A program made the position numbers and the translations under genes. From UBA8522 sp049287565 (GTDB lineage: Bacteria; Acidobacteriota; Aminicenantia; Aminicenantales; UBA8522): a DNA stretch of 16,793 nucleotides. Of the stretch, positions 1 through 7,083 are shown in pieces. Positions within the stretch are counted from its first letter, which is position 1, and each line of letters begins with the position of its first letter. The DNA lies in contig JBAQGA010000269.1 of NCBI GenBank assembly GCA_049287565.1, positions 1 to 16,793 of the forward strand, in the 5' to 3' direction. The notes under the pieces are model-generated. The model had not been told where the DNA came from. It was given only the letters and a program-made list of their open reading frames with translations, and did not search any database.

Positions 1-1
1 C

Positions 2-928
2 TGCCTGGCTGGCGGTGTAGCCCTCAATTGTGTGGCTAACGGCAAGATCCTGAAAAAGCGGATCTTCAAAAATGTCTGGATCCAGCCGGCGGCCGGTGAT
101 GCCGGCGGCGCACTGGGGTCGGCCCTGGCCGTCTGGTACAAGCATCTGAAAAACCCCCGCCGGGCAGACGGCCGGCATGATTCCCAGCAGGGTTCGTTTT
201 TGGGGCCTTCCTACACCGGCGGGGAGATCCGCCGTTTTCTTGAAGAGCAGAACATCAAGTATACGGAAATGCCCCGGCCCGATTTGAGCCGCAAAGTAGC
301 CGAACTGATCGCCGGCCAGAAGGTGGTCGGGTTTTTTCAGGGCCGGATGGAATTCGGTCCGCGCGCCCTGGGTGGACGCAGCATCATCGGCGACGCCCGC
401 TCTCCGGAAATGCAGTCGAAGATGAACCGGAAGATCAAGTTCCGGGAATCGTTCCGCCCCTTCGCCCCCTCGATGCTCGAAGAGCATACCGGCGAGTACT
501 TCGATTTCCATCAGCCCTCCCCGTACATGCTCTTGGTCTACGATATCCAGGAAAAATTCCGCCATCAGCTCACCGACGAGGAGAAAAAACGGAGCGGCCT
601 CGACCAACTCTCCATCATCCGCTCCATTGTCCCGGCCATCACCCACGTCGATTATTCGGCCCGCCTCCATACCGTCAGCCGCGAAACCAATCCCTATTAC
701 TATGACGTTATCGACCATTTCTACAGGCTGACCAGCTGTCCGATCATCATCAACACCTCGTTCAATGTTCGCGGGGAACCGATCGTGGAAAGCCCGCAGG
801 ACGCATACCGGTGTTTCATCCGGACCAACATGGATTATCTGGTGTTGGAGAACTTCCTGATCGAAAAGCGGGAACAAGATTTCATTCCGGAGGATGAAAG
901 CTGGATGAAGGAGTTTCCACTCGACTGA
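2..928 (+). CDS. Carbamoyltransferase, NodU/CmcH family (3' part; 5' end outside window)
   Basis: The 308 visible residues are the C-terminal part of an O-carbamoyltransferase, which moves the carbamoyl group of carbamoyl phosphate, via carbamoyl-AMP, onto a hydroxyl of a sugar, polyketide or other acceptor. The reading frame is open from the first bases. Residues 1-14 read CLAGGVALNCVANG, a family hallmark just before the C-terminal domain, so the GTG at 32 is an internal codon, not the start. Further on, FFQGRMEFGPRALGGRS and the RPFAPSML stretch are signatures of the C-terminal carbamoyltransferase domain, and IINTSFNVRGEPIV is a third conserved block. Full family members run to about 550-610 residues, so roughly half is missing to the left. 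The stop overlaps the next start (TGATG at 926-930), which implies translational coupling. The acceptor cannot be read from the sequence. Family assignment is secure. Confidence 0.95.
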   Translation, partial: CLAGGVALNCVANGKILKKRIFKNVWIQPAAGDAGGALGSALAVWYKHLKNPRRADGRHDSQQGSFLGPSYTGGEIRRFLEEQNIKYTEMPRPDLSRKVAELIAGQKVVGFFQGRMEFGPRALGGRSIIGDARSPEMQSKMNRKIKFRESFRPFAPSMLEEHTGEYFDFHQPSPYMLLVYDIQEKFRHQLTDEEKKRSGLDQLSIIRSIVPAITHVDYSARLHTVSRETNPYYYDVIDHFYRLTSCPIIINTSFNVRGEPIVESPQDAYRCFIRTNMDYLVLENFLIEKREQDFIPEDESWMKEFPLD

Positions 929-1320
929 TGAAAGCCATTGAATTCAAAGCCAAACAGGTGCGGCTGTTTCTGGTGCTGCTCTGGGTTTTCACCGGCCTGG
1001 CCGTTCTCAAGTTCGTGCCGGCTGCCAATACCCAGGGACGGATCTTGTGGTCCGGCATCGCCACGGCGCTGATCGCCCTTTTTTTGTTCCAGCCGAAACG
1101 GTTCTTCCCCTTGTTCCGGTTGATCATGATCGGCAGCGGCTACATCGGCAATTTCATTTTCCTGGTCATTTCCACCGCGGTCTTTTTTCTGATCCTCACC
1201 CCCCTCTCCCTGATCATGCGCCTTTTCGGGAAACGGTTTTTGGCCATCCGCCTGGAGCCGCGACAGAACTCCTACTACGAGCAGCCGGAAAATCCGACCG
1301 GGTATGAGCATCAGTTCTGA
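928..1320 (+). CDS. SxtJ-like small integral membrane protein
   Basis: A 130-residue membrane protein with about three hydrophobic segments (near residues 12-32, 38-55 and 66-95) and a polar tail rich in Tyr, Gln and Asn. Length, the LxxLWxFTG-like first helix and the position directly after a carbamoyltransferase match the SxtJ family, named from the saxitoxin cluster. Members usually sit beside NodU/CmcH carbamoyltransferases and have no established biochemical role. Its ATG shares one base with the TGA of the upstream gene, so translation is probably coupled and the two products may act at the same membrane site. I infer that it anchors or assists the carbamoyltransferase; nothing in the sequence proves this. 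Confidence 0.8.
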   Translation: MKAIEFKAKQVRLFLVLLWVFTGLAVLKFVPAANTQGRILWSGIATALIALFLFQPKRFFPLFRLIMIGSGYIGNFIFLVISTAVFFLILTPLSLIMRLFGKRFLAIRLEPRQNSYYEQPENPTGYEHQF

Positions 1321-1348
1321 ATGATTCGCCAATCAAGAGGAAGGCAAC

Positions 1349-1507
1349 ATGGGAAAATTATCGATTCTCAAGGAACTCTGGGATTTCATCAGGCATAGAA
1401 AACGGTATTGGCTGGTGCCGATCATCATCATCCTGGTGCTGGTCGGTCTCCTGCTGGTCCTCACCGAGGGCAGCGCCATTGCTCCCTTTATCTACACCCT
1501 GTTCTGA
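1349..1507 (+). CDS. DUF5989-type 52-residue single-span membrane peptide
   Basis: A 52-residue gene. It starts MGKLSILKELWDFIRHRKRY, continues into one strongly hydrophobic helix (about residues 21-38, WLVPIIIILVLVGLLLVL) and ends TEGSAIAPFIYTLF. This arrangement, an amphipathic basic N-terminus, one span and a short SAIAPFIYTLF-type tail, is that of the DUF5989 family of tiny proteins found next to SxtJ and carbamoyltransferase genes. A good Shine-Dalgarno (AGAGGAAGG, 1336-1344) precedes the ATG by 4 bases. The gene is 28 bases after the SxtJ-like gene and 15 before the SGNH hydrolase, so all four are probably one operon. The tail outside the helix is unusually conserved in style for so short a protein. 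Function unknown; a small subunit or tether of the carbamoylation complex is a guess. Confidence 0.8.
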   Translation: MGKLSILKELWDFIRHRKRYWLVPIIIILVLVGLLLVLTEGSAIAPFIYTLF

Positions 1508-1522
1508 TCCCGACATCCGCCG

Positions 1523-2584
1523 ATGAAAAGATGGCTGTTCCGGTTTGGGGCCGTGATCATCGCCACGCTCCTGACCTTGGGGGTTTTGGAGATCGCGATC
1601 CGTTTGGCCTGGAAAAAACTCCAGGGCCCGATCATCCCCCTGTCTTTGAAAACCCATCGCCTTAGCGCCGATCCGCTTCTGGGGTACGAATTGATTCCCG
1701 GCAGTACCTCGTTCGAGGATCAGGTTTGGTACCGGATCAACCAACAGGGGATTCGCGACGGCCGCGAATTTGCCATACCCAAACCGGCCGGTGTGTACCG
1801 CATCGCCGCCCTCGGCGATTCCTTTACCTTCGGCATGGGGGTGGAGGAAGAAGATACCTGGCCCCGGCTGCTGGAATCGGAGTTGGCCGGCTGGCGCTCC
1901 ACAGAAGTGATCAACTTCGGGGTCATGGGCTATGACACCACCCAGGAAGCCCGGCTCTTGGAAACCCGGGTGCTGGCGTTCCAACCCGACCTGATTGTCA
2001 TCGGCTACTGCCTGAACGATATCGGTGTGCTCAGCCGCGAGCGCCGGGTCTTGAGCCAATACCGCGGGTACAACGATTTTTTCAGCACGGGCCTGTCCTG
2101 GTTGGATCGAATCTTGGGGAAATCCCGGCTCTACGTGTTGGTGAAAAACCGATTGTTCCTTCTGAAGACCAGGGCCGATACCCAGCCTCCCCATTACTCA
2201 CCCGATGGGCAGAAGGTGTTGCGCCTGGGGTACCAGGGATTCATCATCAGCGCTTACCGGGAAGCAGAAAATCGCGACCGCCTGCAGGCGGCATTCGATA
2301 GGATCGAGTATTTGATCCAGCGGCTACAGGTCCCCGTCATGGTGGCCATCTACCCCGAGTTGGAGCATTTCGATAGGTATCCCTACCGGGACGTGCACAG
2401 CGATGTCAAGGGATTGGCGGAAGCCCGGGGGTTCCGGGTCGTCGACCCCCTGGAGCAGTTTTTGCAGTTCGCTCCACGCCAGGTGCGCATCAGCGACGCC
2501 AATGCCCATCCCAACCGACGGGGCAATGAGCTGTTCGCCGCCGCCGTGGCCCACTCTGTTGTCGCTCTGACGGATGGGCAATAA
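1523..2584 (+). CDS. Membrane-anchored SGNH/GDSL-family hydrolase
   Basis: 353 residues with an N-terminal membrane anchor (about 9-29) followed by an SGNH fold presumably outside the inner membrane. Block I is ALGDSFTFG with nucleophile Ser100. Block II is INFGVMGYDT, with oxyanion Gly near 133-136. Block III is VIGYCLNDIG, with Asn165 as the oxyanion residue. Block V is SDANAHPNRRG, with the catalytic His329 and a likely Asp325. All SGNH blocks are present, so it should be an active esterase, deacetylase or acyltransferase partner. Family members in polysaccharide loci often add or remove O-acetyl groups. As the last gene of the carbamoyltransferase/SxtJ/DUF5989 group it probably edits the same product. 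No strong ribosome site precedes ATG 1523, which suggests coupling to the gene 15 bases upstream. Confidence 0.88.
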   Translation: MKRWLFRFGAVIIATLLTLGVLEIAIRLAWKKLQGPIIPLSLKTHRLSADPLLGYELIPGSTSFEDQVWYRINQQGIRDGREFAIPKPAGVYRIAALGDSFTFGMGVEEEDTWPRLLESELAGWRSTEVINFGVMGYDTTQEARLLETRVLAFQPDLIVIGYCLNDIGVLSRERRVLSQYRGYNDFFSTGLSWLDRILGKSRLYVLVKNRLFLLKTRADTQPPHYSPDGQKVLRLGYQGFIISAYREAENRDRLQAAFDRIEYLIQRLQVPVMVAIYPELEHFDRYPYRDVHSDVKGLAEARGFRVVDPLEQFLQFAPRQVRISDANAHPNRRGNELFAAAVAHSVVALTDGQ

Positions 2585-2641
2585 ACCCAAGCCCGCAGAT
2601 GATGAACTGGCAAAAGGGTATACCTGGGGGCTAGACTCGCG

Positions 2642-4327
2642 CTATGCCGCCGGGACGGCGTCGTCTTTACGGCCCAGGGCGATCGGCCAGATGAAGGGGG
2701 ACAGGTAATAGACGAATTCAAGGCCGTATGTGTAGCGCAGATAGGGAAAGGCCAAGGCGGCCACGATAACGCCGTAGAAAAACGCCCCAGACGTCAGGAC
2801 GAAAAGCGTAAACGCGCCGCGATGGCGGAATCCCGTCCGGACGACGCGGGCGAACGAGAAAAGCCAAACCGCGAGGCATGCCAGGGCCCAGCCCGGATTG
2901 TCGAGAAGCGCGCTATGGAAAGAGATCAGACGCAGATGCAAGCGTTCGGGCAAGGGGATGGTCTTCCCTTCCCCGCGTTCGGGCCGGGGACGCCCCAAAA
3001 CGCGGGGATGCCCGTCCGGACCGTAGAGCTCGGGGAGCATAGCCCGGGCGAACCCGTCCGGCGTCAGGGTCGAGGCGTAAGCCCGGGTGTTGAAACGCCG
3101 GCTGAAGCTGGTGTTCGGGTTCCCGAATTCGCGGACCAGCTTGAGCTTGGGCAGGTCGTCTAGGCAATTTTGGCGCAATTCCCGGTATAGGTTGACACCT
3201 CTCCAGAGATTCGATACGAAAACTTTGTACAGGCTGGAATATACATACTTTAGGGCCGTGCCGGGATGCTTGCGCAGGGCGTCTCCGGCCATCCGGCGCC
3301 ACAGCGGTCGCCATTCGATGTAGAGATTGTATTTCTTCCTGGGTTCCGCCTCCAGGAACACGGCGGCGATCCGGGCACGGTTGCGTTCGTAGTATCTCTT
3401 GAAAACCTGGTTGATCGCCCGGGGATCCCAGGACGTCTGGAGAACGCGGCGGTCCCTGTCTTTGAAAACAGCCCGGCAACGTTCGATGGCCAGGTTGGCC
3501 GTCGGGCCGTAAGAAGGGTCGGGCTCCAGAAACGTGGAGGTCAGGGATATCAAAGCGTGCTCGGAAAAGCCCGAAAGCGTGAAAGACCTGATGACCAGGG
3601 AGTTGTAAACCATCTGGGACAGGAGGACGGCCGCGCAAGGCAGGACGGCCGCGATCAGGGGGCCCTGACCGAACCTATTCCGGACCATGAAAACTAAGAT
3701 GAGAACCAAGACGGGGACCAGAAATAAACCAGCGGGCCGGATGAGGACCGTCATGGCCGTGGAAAGGGACGCCCAAACGAAGGGGGATTTTTTCCGCTTC
3801 GCGAGGCCAAAAGCCAGCAGTCCGAGGGTGACGACGATCGCGCTGACGAATAGACTGTCGGCCATATACGACGAATCGGAGAGGATGCGCCAGGGAATGG
3901 CAGCGTGGGCCGCCAGGCCGAGGGAAACCACGACGGGAAAGAAGGGACGTCGAGGGAAAGCCCGGGCCATGGCCCAGATGAAAAAGAGGCTCGAAACGAG
4001 GGTGATCGCGTGCTGGGCCGTGGCGACGGCGGAGCTCGTGGAAGAAAGGAAGTAAACGATCTTGAGAAAGAGCGGATAACCGATCGTCCGGATCGAGAGG
4101 TTCGGCCAGAACCCCTTGTTCATCTGGTCGACGATCATAAAGTAGCCGGAACTGTCGGGATTCACGATGGTGCTTTGGTAATAGAGGAAATACGGGAGGC
4201 GGGTGATCAGAAAAACGACAAAAAAGATCGCCGCGCCGATCCAGAATGGCCGGTTCCCGCTCAGCCGGAGGCGGAGCCGCCGAAACGCCGCGACGACACT
4301 CCTGCCCGAAAAGACGCCTTTGGTCAA
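2642..4327 (-). CDS. GT-C fold glycosyltransferase, GT39/ArnT-like
   Basis: A 561-residue polytopic protein with about ten or more hydrophobic segments, a first span at about 28-45, and a long hydrophilic region (about 300-450) between the membrane half and the last spans. The first extracytoplasmic loop carries NPDSSGYF (Asp58), the expected place of the acidic residue essential in GT-C enzymes. SDSSYMADSLF (150-160) resembles the second acidic signature of GT39 proteins. Such enzymes use lipid-phosphate-linked sugars and transfer them on the outer side of the inner membrane. Donor and acceptor are unknown. The start is a TTG at 4327: it is the first possible start after an in-frame TAG, and no ATG or GTG lies between. 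A near-perfect promoter at 4457-4486 gives it its own transcript with a leader of about 120 nt. It converges on the SGNH hydrolase gene. Confidence 0.8.
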   Translation of the reverse strand: MTKGVFSGRSVVAAFRRLRLRLSGNRPFWIGAAIFFVVFLITRLPYFLYYQSTIVNPDSSGYFMIVDQMNKGFWPNLSIRTIGYPLFLKIVYFLSSTSSAVATAQHAITLVSSLFFIWAMARAFPRRPFFPVVVSLGLAAHAAIPWRILSDSSYMADSLFVSAIVVTLGLLAFGLAKRKKSPFVWASLSTAMTVLIRPAGLFLVPVLVLILVFMVRNRFGQGPLIAAVLPCAAVLLSQMVYNSLVIRSFTLSGFSEHALISLTSTFLEPDPSYGPTANLAIERCRAVFKDRDRRVLQTSWDPRAINQVFKRYYERNRARIAAVFLEAEPRKKYNLYIEWRPLWRRMAGDALRKHPGTALKYVYSSLYKVFVSNLWRGVNLYRELRQNCLDDLPKLKLVREFGNPNTSFSRRFNTRAYASTLTPDGFARAMLPELYGPDGHPRVLGRPRPERGEGKTIPLPERLHLRLISFHSALLDNPGWALACLAVWLFSFARVVRTGFRHRGAFTLFVLTSGAFFYGVIVAALAFPYLRYTYGLEFVYYLSPFIWPIALGRKDDAVPAA

Positions 4328-4409
4328 ATCAACTTCGCCTTTCTAGGGATCTCTACTATCGTCCGGCCGGGTCGCCATAAAATCCAACATTTCTCTTTCT
4401 TCCTGCTGG

Positions 4410-4431
4410 CTGAACGAGCGTTCAGACGCTC
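4410..4431. promoter_or_regulatory. Overlapping palindromes in the leader of the GT-C gene
   Basis: Two perfect palindromes share a ten-base core. CTGAACGAGCGTTCAG (4410-4425) has 7-bp arms around two bases. GAGCGTTCAGACGCTC (4416-4431) has 6-bp arms around TCAG. In RNA of the minus strand they would form mutually exclusive hairpins. In DNA the TGAACG-AG-CGTTCA core looks like a TetR-type operator. They lie about 20-40 bases downstream of the promoter's expected start and about 85 bases before the TTG start. The symmetry is seen directly; the role is inferred. Confidence 0.5.
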
Positions 4432-4441
4432 ATTTCTCCAT

Positions 4442-4486
4442 ATCCCATGGTCCGGGATTATAAAACGCGATATGCTGGGATGTCAA
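4442..4486 (-). repeat. 45-bp promoter-bearing repeat, copy 1
   Basis: Read on the minus strand, this block matches 14581-14625 at 40 of 45 positions. It begins exactly at the -35 box (TTGACATCCC) and ends at ATGGGAT. ATCCC (4454-4458 on plus: GGGAT) and its complement (4442-4446) form an inverted repeat with a 7-base loop in both copies, overlapping the expected transcription start. Similarity stops sharply upstream of TTGACA and after GGGAT. Confidence 0.8.
4457..4486 (-). promoter_or_regulatory. Sigma-70-type promoter for the GT-C glycosyltransferase
   Basis: On the minus strand the -35 box is TTGACA (4481-4486) and the -10 box is TATAAT (4457-4462), both perfect consensus, separated by 18 bases. 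The expected start is near 4450, giving a leader of about 120 nt that contains the overlapping palindromes. Confidence 0.8.
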
Positions 4487-4670
4487 AGGGCGCCTCCTGA
4501 TCAGCCCAGTCCGGACCAACAGGCCCATGACGATGCCGTGCTGGAAAGGATACAAGCCCGTGAAAATCGAGGCCGTGGCCGTGTCAGGCCCCGCAGCCAT
4601 GGTCGCGGCTCATTTTTTCGGGGTCTGCAACTTTGAAAGCGGGATGCTCCTCCACAACCCAAATAGAAAC

Positions 4671-4682
4671 CGAACTCGTTCG
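4671..4682 (-). terminator. Possible weak terminator after the PKD-protein gene
   Basis: CGAACTCGTTCG is a perfect 12-bp palindrome 5 bases beyond the stop codon. On the minus strand it is followed by GTTTCTATTT, a broken T-rich stretch. The stem is short, so termination would be weak. Confidence 0.3.
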
Positions 4683-4687
4683 CTGCC

Positions 4688-6820
4688 CTATCTATGCCGG
4701 AGCTTGTTCCTCTTGAGAACGGGCTGGAAATCCTGGCTGGACTGGATGAGGCTCGAGTTTCCTCCGGAGCCGACGATCGGGCTTTCATGACCCTGGTTAT
4801 CGCGAACCGTGACCGTATAGATGTAAGTATTATCCGAGCCGGCATCCTTGTCCGTGTAACTGTAAACATCGCTCGTCAGTTCTCCGATAAGCTTGAAAGC
4901 CAGGTCGCTTTCCCCGGTTTTCTTGCGCCAAATCCGGTGGAGGATGATCTGGACTCCCAGAGAGTCGTTGGCCGGGTTTCGCTCCCAAATCACCTCGTTG
5001 ACGGAACGTGTCTGGAAAAGGCTCTCATCCTGATGAGTTTCCCAGCGGATGTTCAGAGGTTGAAAGAGTCGTTGGATCTCGATATTGCGGACCTTGTGGG
5101 CGGAGGAGCCTGTATTATCCCGAACAGTCAGGCTGACCGTGAACGTTCCCCAGCGAGTGTAGGTATGTCTGGCCGCCCGGCCTGAGGCGCGGCCGCCGTC
5201 CCCGAAATTCCAGCTGTATTGGACGATGGTCCCATCCGGGTCGCGAGAGGTCCCTCCGTCAAAGGCGATCTCGCAAGGGGAGATTCCCGTACTAGGCGAA
5301 AAATTAAAATCGGCAACCGGGGGCTGGTTCGGCTTGCTCACCTGGATGACTTCGCTAGCGCTGTCTGTGTTTCCGTCGTTGTCAGTAACGGTCAAGTGTG
5401 CTCTGAAAGTTCCGCTGGTCGTGTAGGTATGGCTCACGATCGCCCCGGACGCCTCTTCTTCGCCAAAACTCCATTTGTAGGAGACGATGCTCCCGTCCGA
5501 GTCATAGGAAGCCGACCCGTCGAACGTGACGGTCAACGGCGAAGGCCCGGAAGTCGGGGTAGCGGTGAAGCTGGCCACGGGATTTTCGCCCGGCGGAGGC
5601 GGGGGCGGAGCGTCAGGCGGAGGAGTTCCGTCGAGCCCAGAGACAAGGAGTTTGATATGGCCGTTGCTGCCCCGCCAGACGCCGTAAAGCTGTTTATCCG
5701 TACGAGTCAGGGCCACACGGTAACCATAATGGACCGTCGGAATACCGGCGGCCGGATCGACCGTATAAAGCGACCAAGTGCGCTCGCCCGGATCATAAAA
5801 GGAGGCTTTGACCGTGTTCGATCCGTTGGATCCGATCTCGACCCAGGCGACGATGACGACCCCATCTTCGTTTGCGACCACGACCGGTATGGGATCAGTC
5901 CACACATTAAGAAACCCGATGCTCGCCCGGGTGGGAGTTTCGAAACTCCCCCCGACCGGCTTTTTCGTGTGATCGAGGCACATTTTTTGCTTGGCGTTGC
6001 TCCACCCACCTATGGATCGATGGACGACTCCGTTATGGTCGACGTAGAGTTCTCCGTAACCATTGACGTCGCAATCGGCTTTCTTGGGGAGTTTCACCAT
6101 GTCGGTATATGACAACTTGCCCCCGCTGGGGGCTGTGCAGTAATAGGCTTCATATACATCGGTTCCGAATCTCCCCTGAAGAGTCCAGGTGGCGTGAACT
6201 CGGCCCCCGGAGTCGACAATGAGAAAAGGATGTTTATATTCGATGTCGTACGGAATGAACTGCTGTTCGGATTCCCATTTTCCACTGGCCAACTTTCGCA
6301 TATAAAAAACCGTGGCCCAGTCGTTGGTACTGACGTTATTCCAGATGACGAACATAACATGGAGGATGCCGCTGGAGTCGATGGCGCACGTCGCCTGGCT
6401 CAATTTTTGAGTGCCCGGGACGGTCAGAACATGCTCGGTGGTCCATCCTCCCGTGGTCTTCCAGGAATGCATGAGCATGTTTCCAAAACCGGCCGTCGTC
6501 CAGGCGACGTGGACGGAACCTCCATCGGGCTGGACGGAGACATAAGGACGCCACATCGATGTCTCGATGCCGCTCGCCACCTCCACTCTGCCTGATATGG
6601 CATTATTGACGATCTTCCCATAGTAGAGAACAGCGCGGTCCGTCCAGACGATATGTACGTTGTTTGCGTTATCAGCCTGGATATCGTGCGTCCTGACGGT
6701 GTAGCCAAGGTCATAGATGTCGTATTGGGCCGCAGCCCGAACCGCGCCCAGGAGGAGGATAATAACCAATCCCGATATCAGGGCTGCGCGATTCGAGCTT
6801 TTTCCAGTCCTGCCCGTCAT
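4688..6820 (-). CDS. Large secreted protein: propeller-like region, two PKD domains, FN3-like C-terminal module
   Basis: A 710-residue exported protein. Residues 1-31 form a Sec signal peptide (basic start, LISGLVIILLLGAV, likely cut after RAAA). Residues about 35-395 contain repeated strand motifs such as NVHIVWTD, SVHVAWTT and GRVHATWT spaced like blades of a beta-propeller. A proline-rich linker (about 400-412) leads to two PKD domains (about 413-500 and 500-585) with the typical FDGSASYDSDG, YKWSFG and HTYTTSGTF strings. The final ~120 residues are FN3-like (SDVYSYTDKDAGSD...YTVTVRDNQGHESPI). PKD and FN3 modules usually mediate carbohydrate or protein contacts on the surface. No catalytic motif is visible. 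The start at 6820 is chosen because AAAGGAG (6828-6834) lies 7 bases upstream and the signal peptide follows directly; an earlier in-frame start at 6877 would add 19 polar residues. It ends without an anchor, so it is probably periplasmic, surface-bound or released. Confidence 0.85.
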   Translation of the reverse strand: MTGRTGKSSNRAALISGLVIILLLGAVRAAAQYDIYDLGYTVRTHDIQADNANNVHIVWTDRAVLYYGKIVNNAISGRVEVASGIETSMWRPYVSVQPDGGSVHVAWTTAGFGNMLMHSWKTTGGWTTEHVLTVPGTQKLSQATCAIDSSGILHVMFVIWNNVSTNDWATVFYMRKLASGKWESEQQFIPYDIEYKHPFLIVDSGGRVHATWTLQGRFGTDVYEAYYCTAPSGGKLSYTDMVKLPKKADCDVNGYGELYVDHNGVVHRSIGGWSNAKQKMCLDHTKKPVGGSFETPTRASIGFLNVWTDPIPVVVANEDGVVIVAWVEIGSNGSNTVKASFYDPGERTWSLYTVDPAAGIPTVHYGYRVALTRTDKQLYGVWRGSNGHIKLLVSGLDGTPPPDAPPPPPPGENPVASFTATPTSGPSPLTVTFDGSASYDSDGSIVSYKWSFGEEEASGAIVSHTYTTSGTFRAHLTVTDNDGNTDSASEVIQVSKPNQPPVADFNFSPSTGISPCEIAFDGGTSRDPDGTIVQYSWNFGDGGRASGRAARHTYTRWGTFTVSLTVRDNTGSSAHKVRNIEIQRLFQPLNIRWETHQDESLFQTRSVNEVIWERNPANDSLGVQIILHRIWRKKTGESDLAFKLIGELTSDVYSYTDKDAGSDNTYIYTVTVRDNQGHESPIVGSGGNSSLIQSSQDFQPVLKRNKLRHR

Positions 6821-6827
6821 GACTTTT

Positions 6828-6834
6828 CTCCTTT
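6828..6834 (-). promoter_or_regulatory. Ribosome binding site deciding the PKD-protein start
   Basis: On the minus strand AAAGGAG stands 7 bases before ATG 6820. The alternative start at 6877 has no comparable site, so this fixes the start. Confidence 0.75.
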
Positions 6835-6843
6835 CCGTTTTTG

Positions 6844-6873
6844 ATTGTCCTCGATCGGGCGAATTCATGTCAA
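6844..6873 (-). promoter_or_regulatory. Alternative proximal promoter for the PKD-protein gene
   Basis: Minus strand: TTGACA (6868-6873), 18 bases, then GACAAT (6844-6849). The -35 box is consensus but the -10 box matches only 4 of 6. It would give a leader of about 17 nt that still contains the ribosome site. Confidence 0.4.
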
Positions 6874-6924
6874 TCACCCCTGGCGATGAGAACGGGGGTG
6901 GAATTTCAACTTTTTTCGGGGGGG

Positions 6925-6953
6925 ATGATAACGATTTTTATTTGCCTTTTCAA
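6925..6953 (-). promoter_or_regulatory. Distal promoter for the PKD-protein gene
   Basis: Minus strand: TTGAAA (6948-6953), 17 bases rich in A and T, then TATCAT (6925-6930), each 5 of 6 consensus. It would give a leader of about 100 nt. Confidence 0.5.
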
Positions 6954-7002
6954 GTTTTCTAAGGAATGTCCGCCGACAAAAGGCCACGCCACGCCGAATC
7001 CC

Positions 7003-7031
7003 TTGACTCATCCGATCTTTCTGGATAAAAT
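7003..7031 (+). promoter_or_regulatory. Promoter for the secreted protein / outer-membrane barrel pair
   Basis: TTGACT (7003-7008), exactly 17 bases, then TAAAAT (7026-7031), each 5 of 6 consensus. The start would be near 7038. It is divergent from the PKD-protein promoters about 50 bases away, so the two transcripts could share control. Confidence 0.7.
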
Positions 7032-7071
7032 GGCGGTCTACTGCCGGATTGGTATCTAGGCCAATATTTCG

Positions 7072-7079
7072 AAGGAGGT
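7072..7079 (+). promoter_or_regulatory. Full-consensus Shine-Dalgarno for the gene at 7084
   Basis: AAGGAGGT is fully complementary to the usual 16S rRNA tail, with a short 4-base spacing (CCTG) to ATG 7084. It is the strongest ribosome site in the window and suggests high expression. Confidence 0.8.
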
Positions 7080-7083
7080 CCTG

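Larger units (their letters stand above)
4430..4600 (-). pseudogene. Sulfatase / alkaline-phosphatase-superfamily remnant
   Basis: This minus-strand frame of 56 codons encodes AGPDTATASIFTGLYPFQHG near its start. That closely follows the sulfatase-superfamily segment around the active site (pattern ...SxxSLxTGLYPxxHG); the intact gene at 9445 has SHVSLLTGLNVMNHQ at the same place. An in-frame TGA lies four codons upstream of the ATG, and the similarity fades after about residue 26. The rest of the frame runs through the 45-bp promoter repeat. It is therefore best read as a leftover of a lost gene, cut off where the repeat begins at 4486. It could instead be chance similarity, since only about 20 residues support it. 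The remainder of 4487-4687 shows no other convincing coding sequence. Confidence 0.45.

Noticed and set aside
835..1332. 165-codon minus-strand open frame
   Set aside because: Antisense of the carbamoyltransferase end and SxtJ-like gene; its Glu/Gln/His-rich composition is typical of a shadow frame.
2590..2632. Imperfect inverted repeat AGCCCGCAG / CTGGGGGCT between two convergent genes
   Set aside because: One mismatch, a 25-base loop and no T-run on either side; too weak for a terminator.
3905..4636. 243-codon plus-strand open frame over the start of the GT-C gene
   Set aside because: Charged, repetitive antisense composition with no ribosome site; the minus-strand membrane protein is the real gene.
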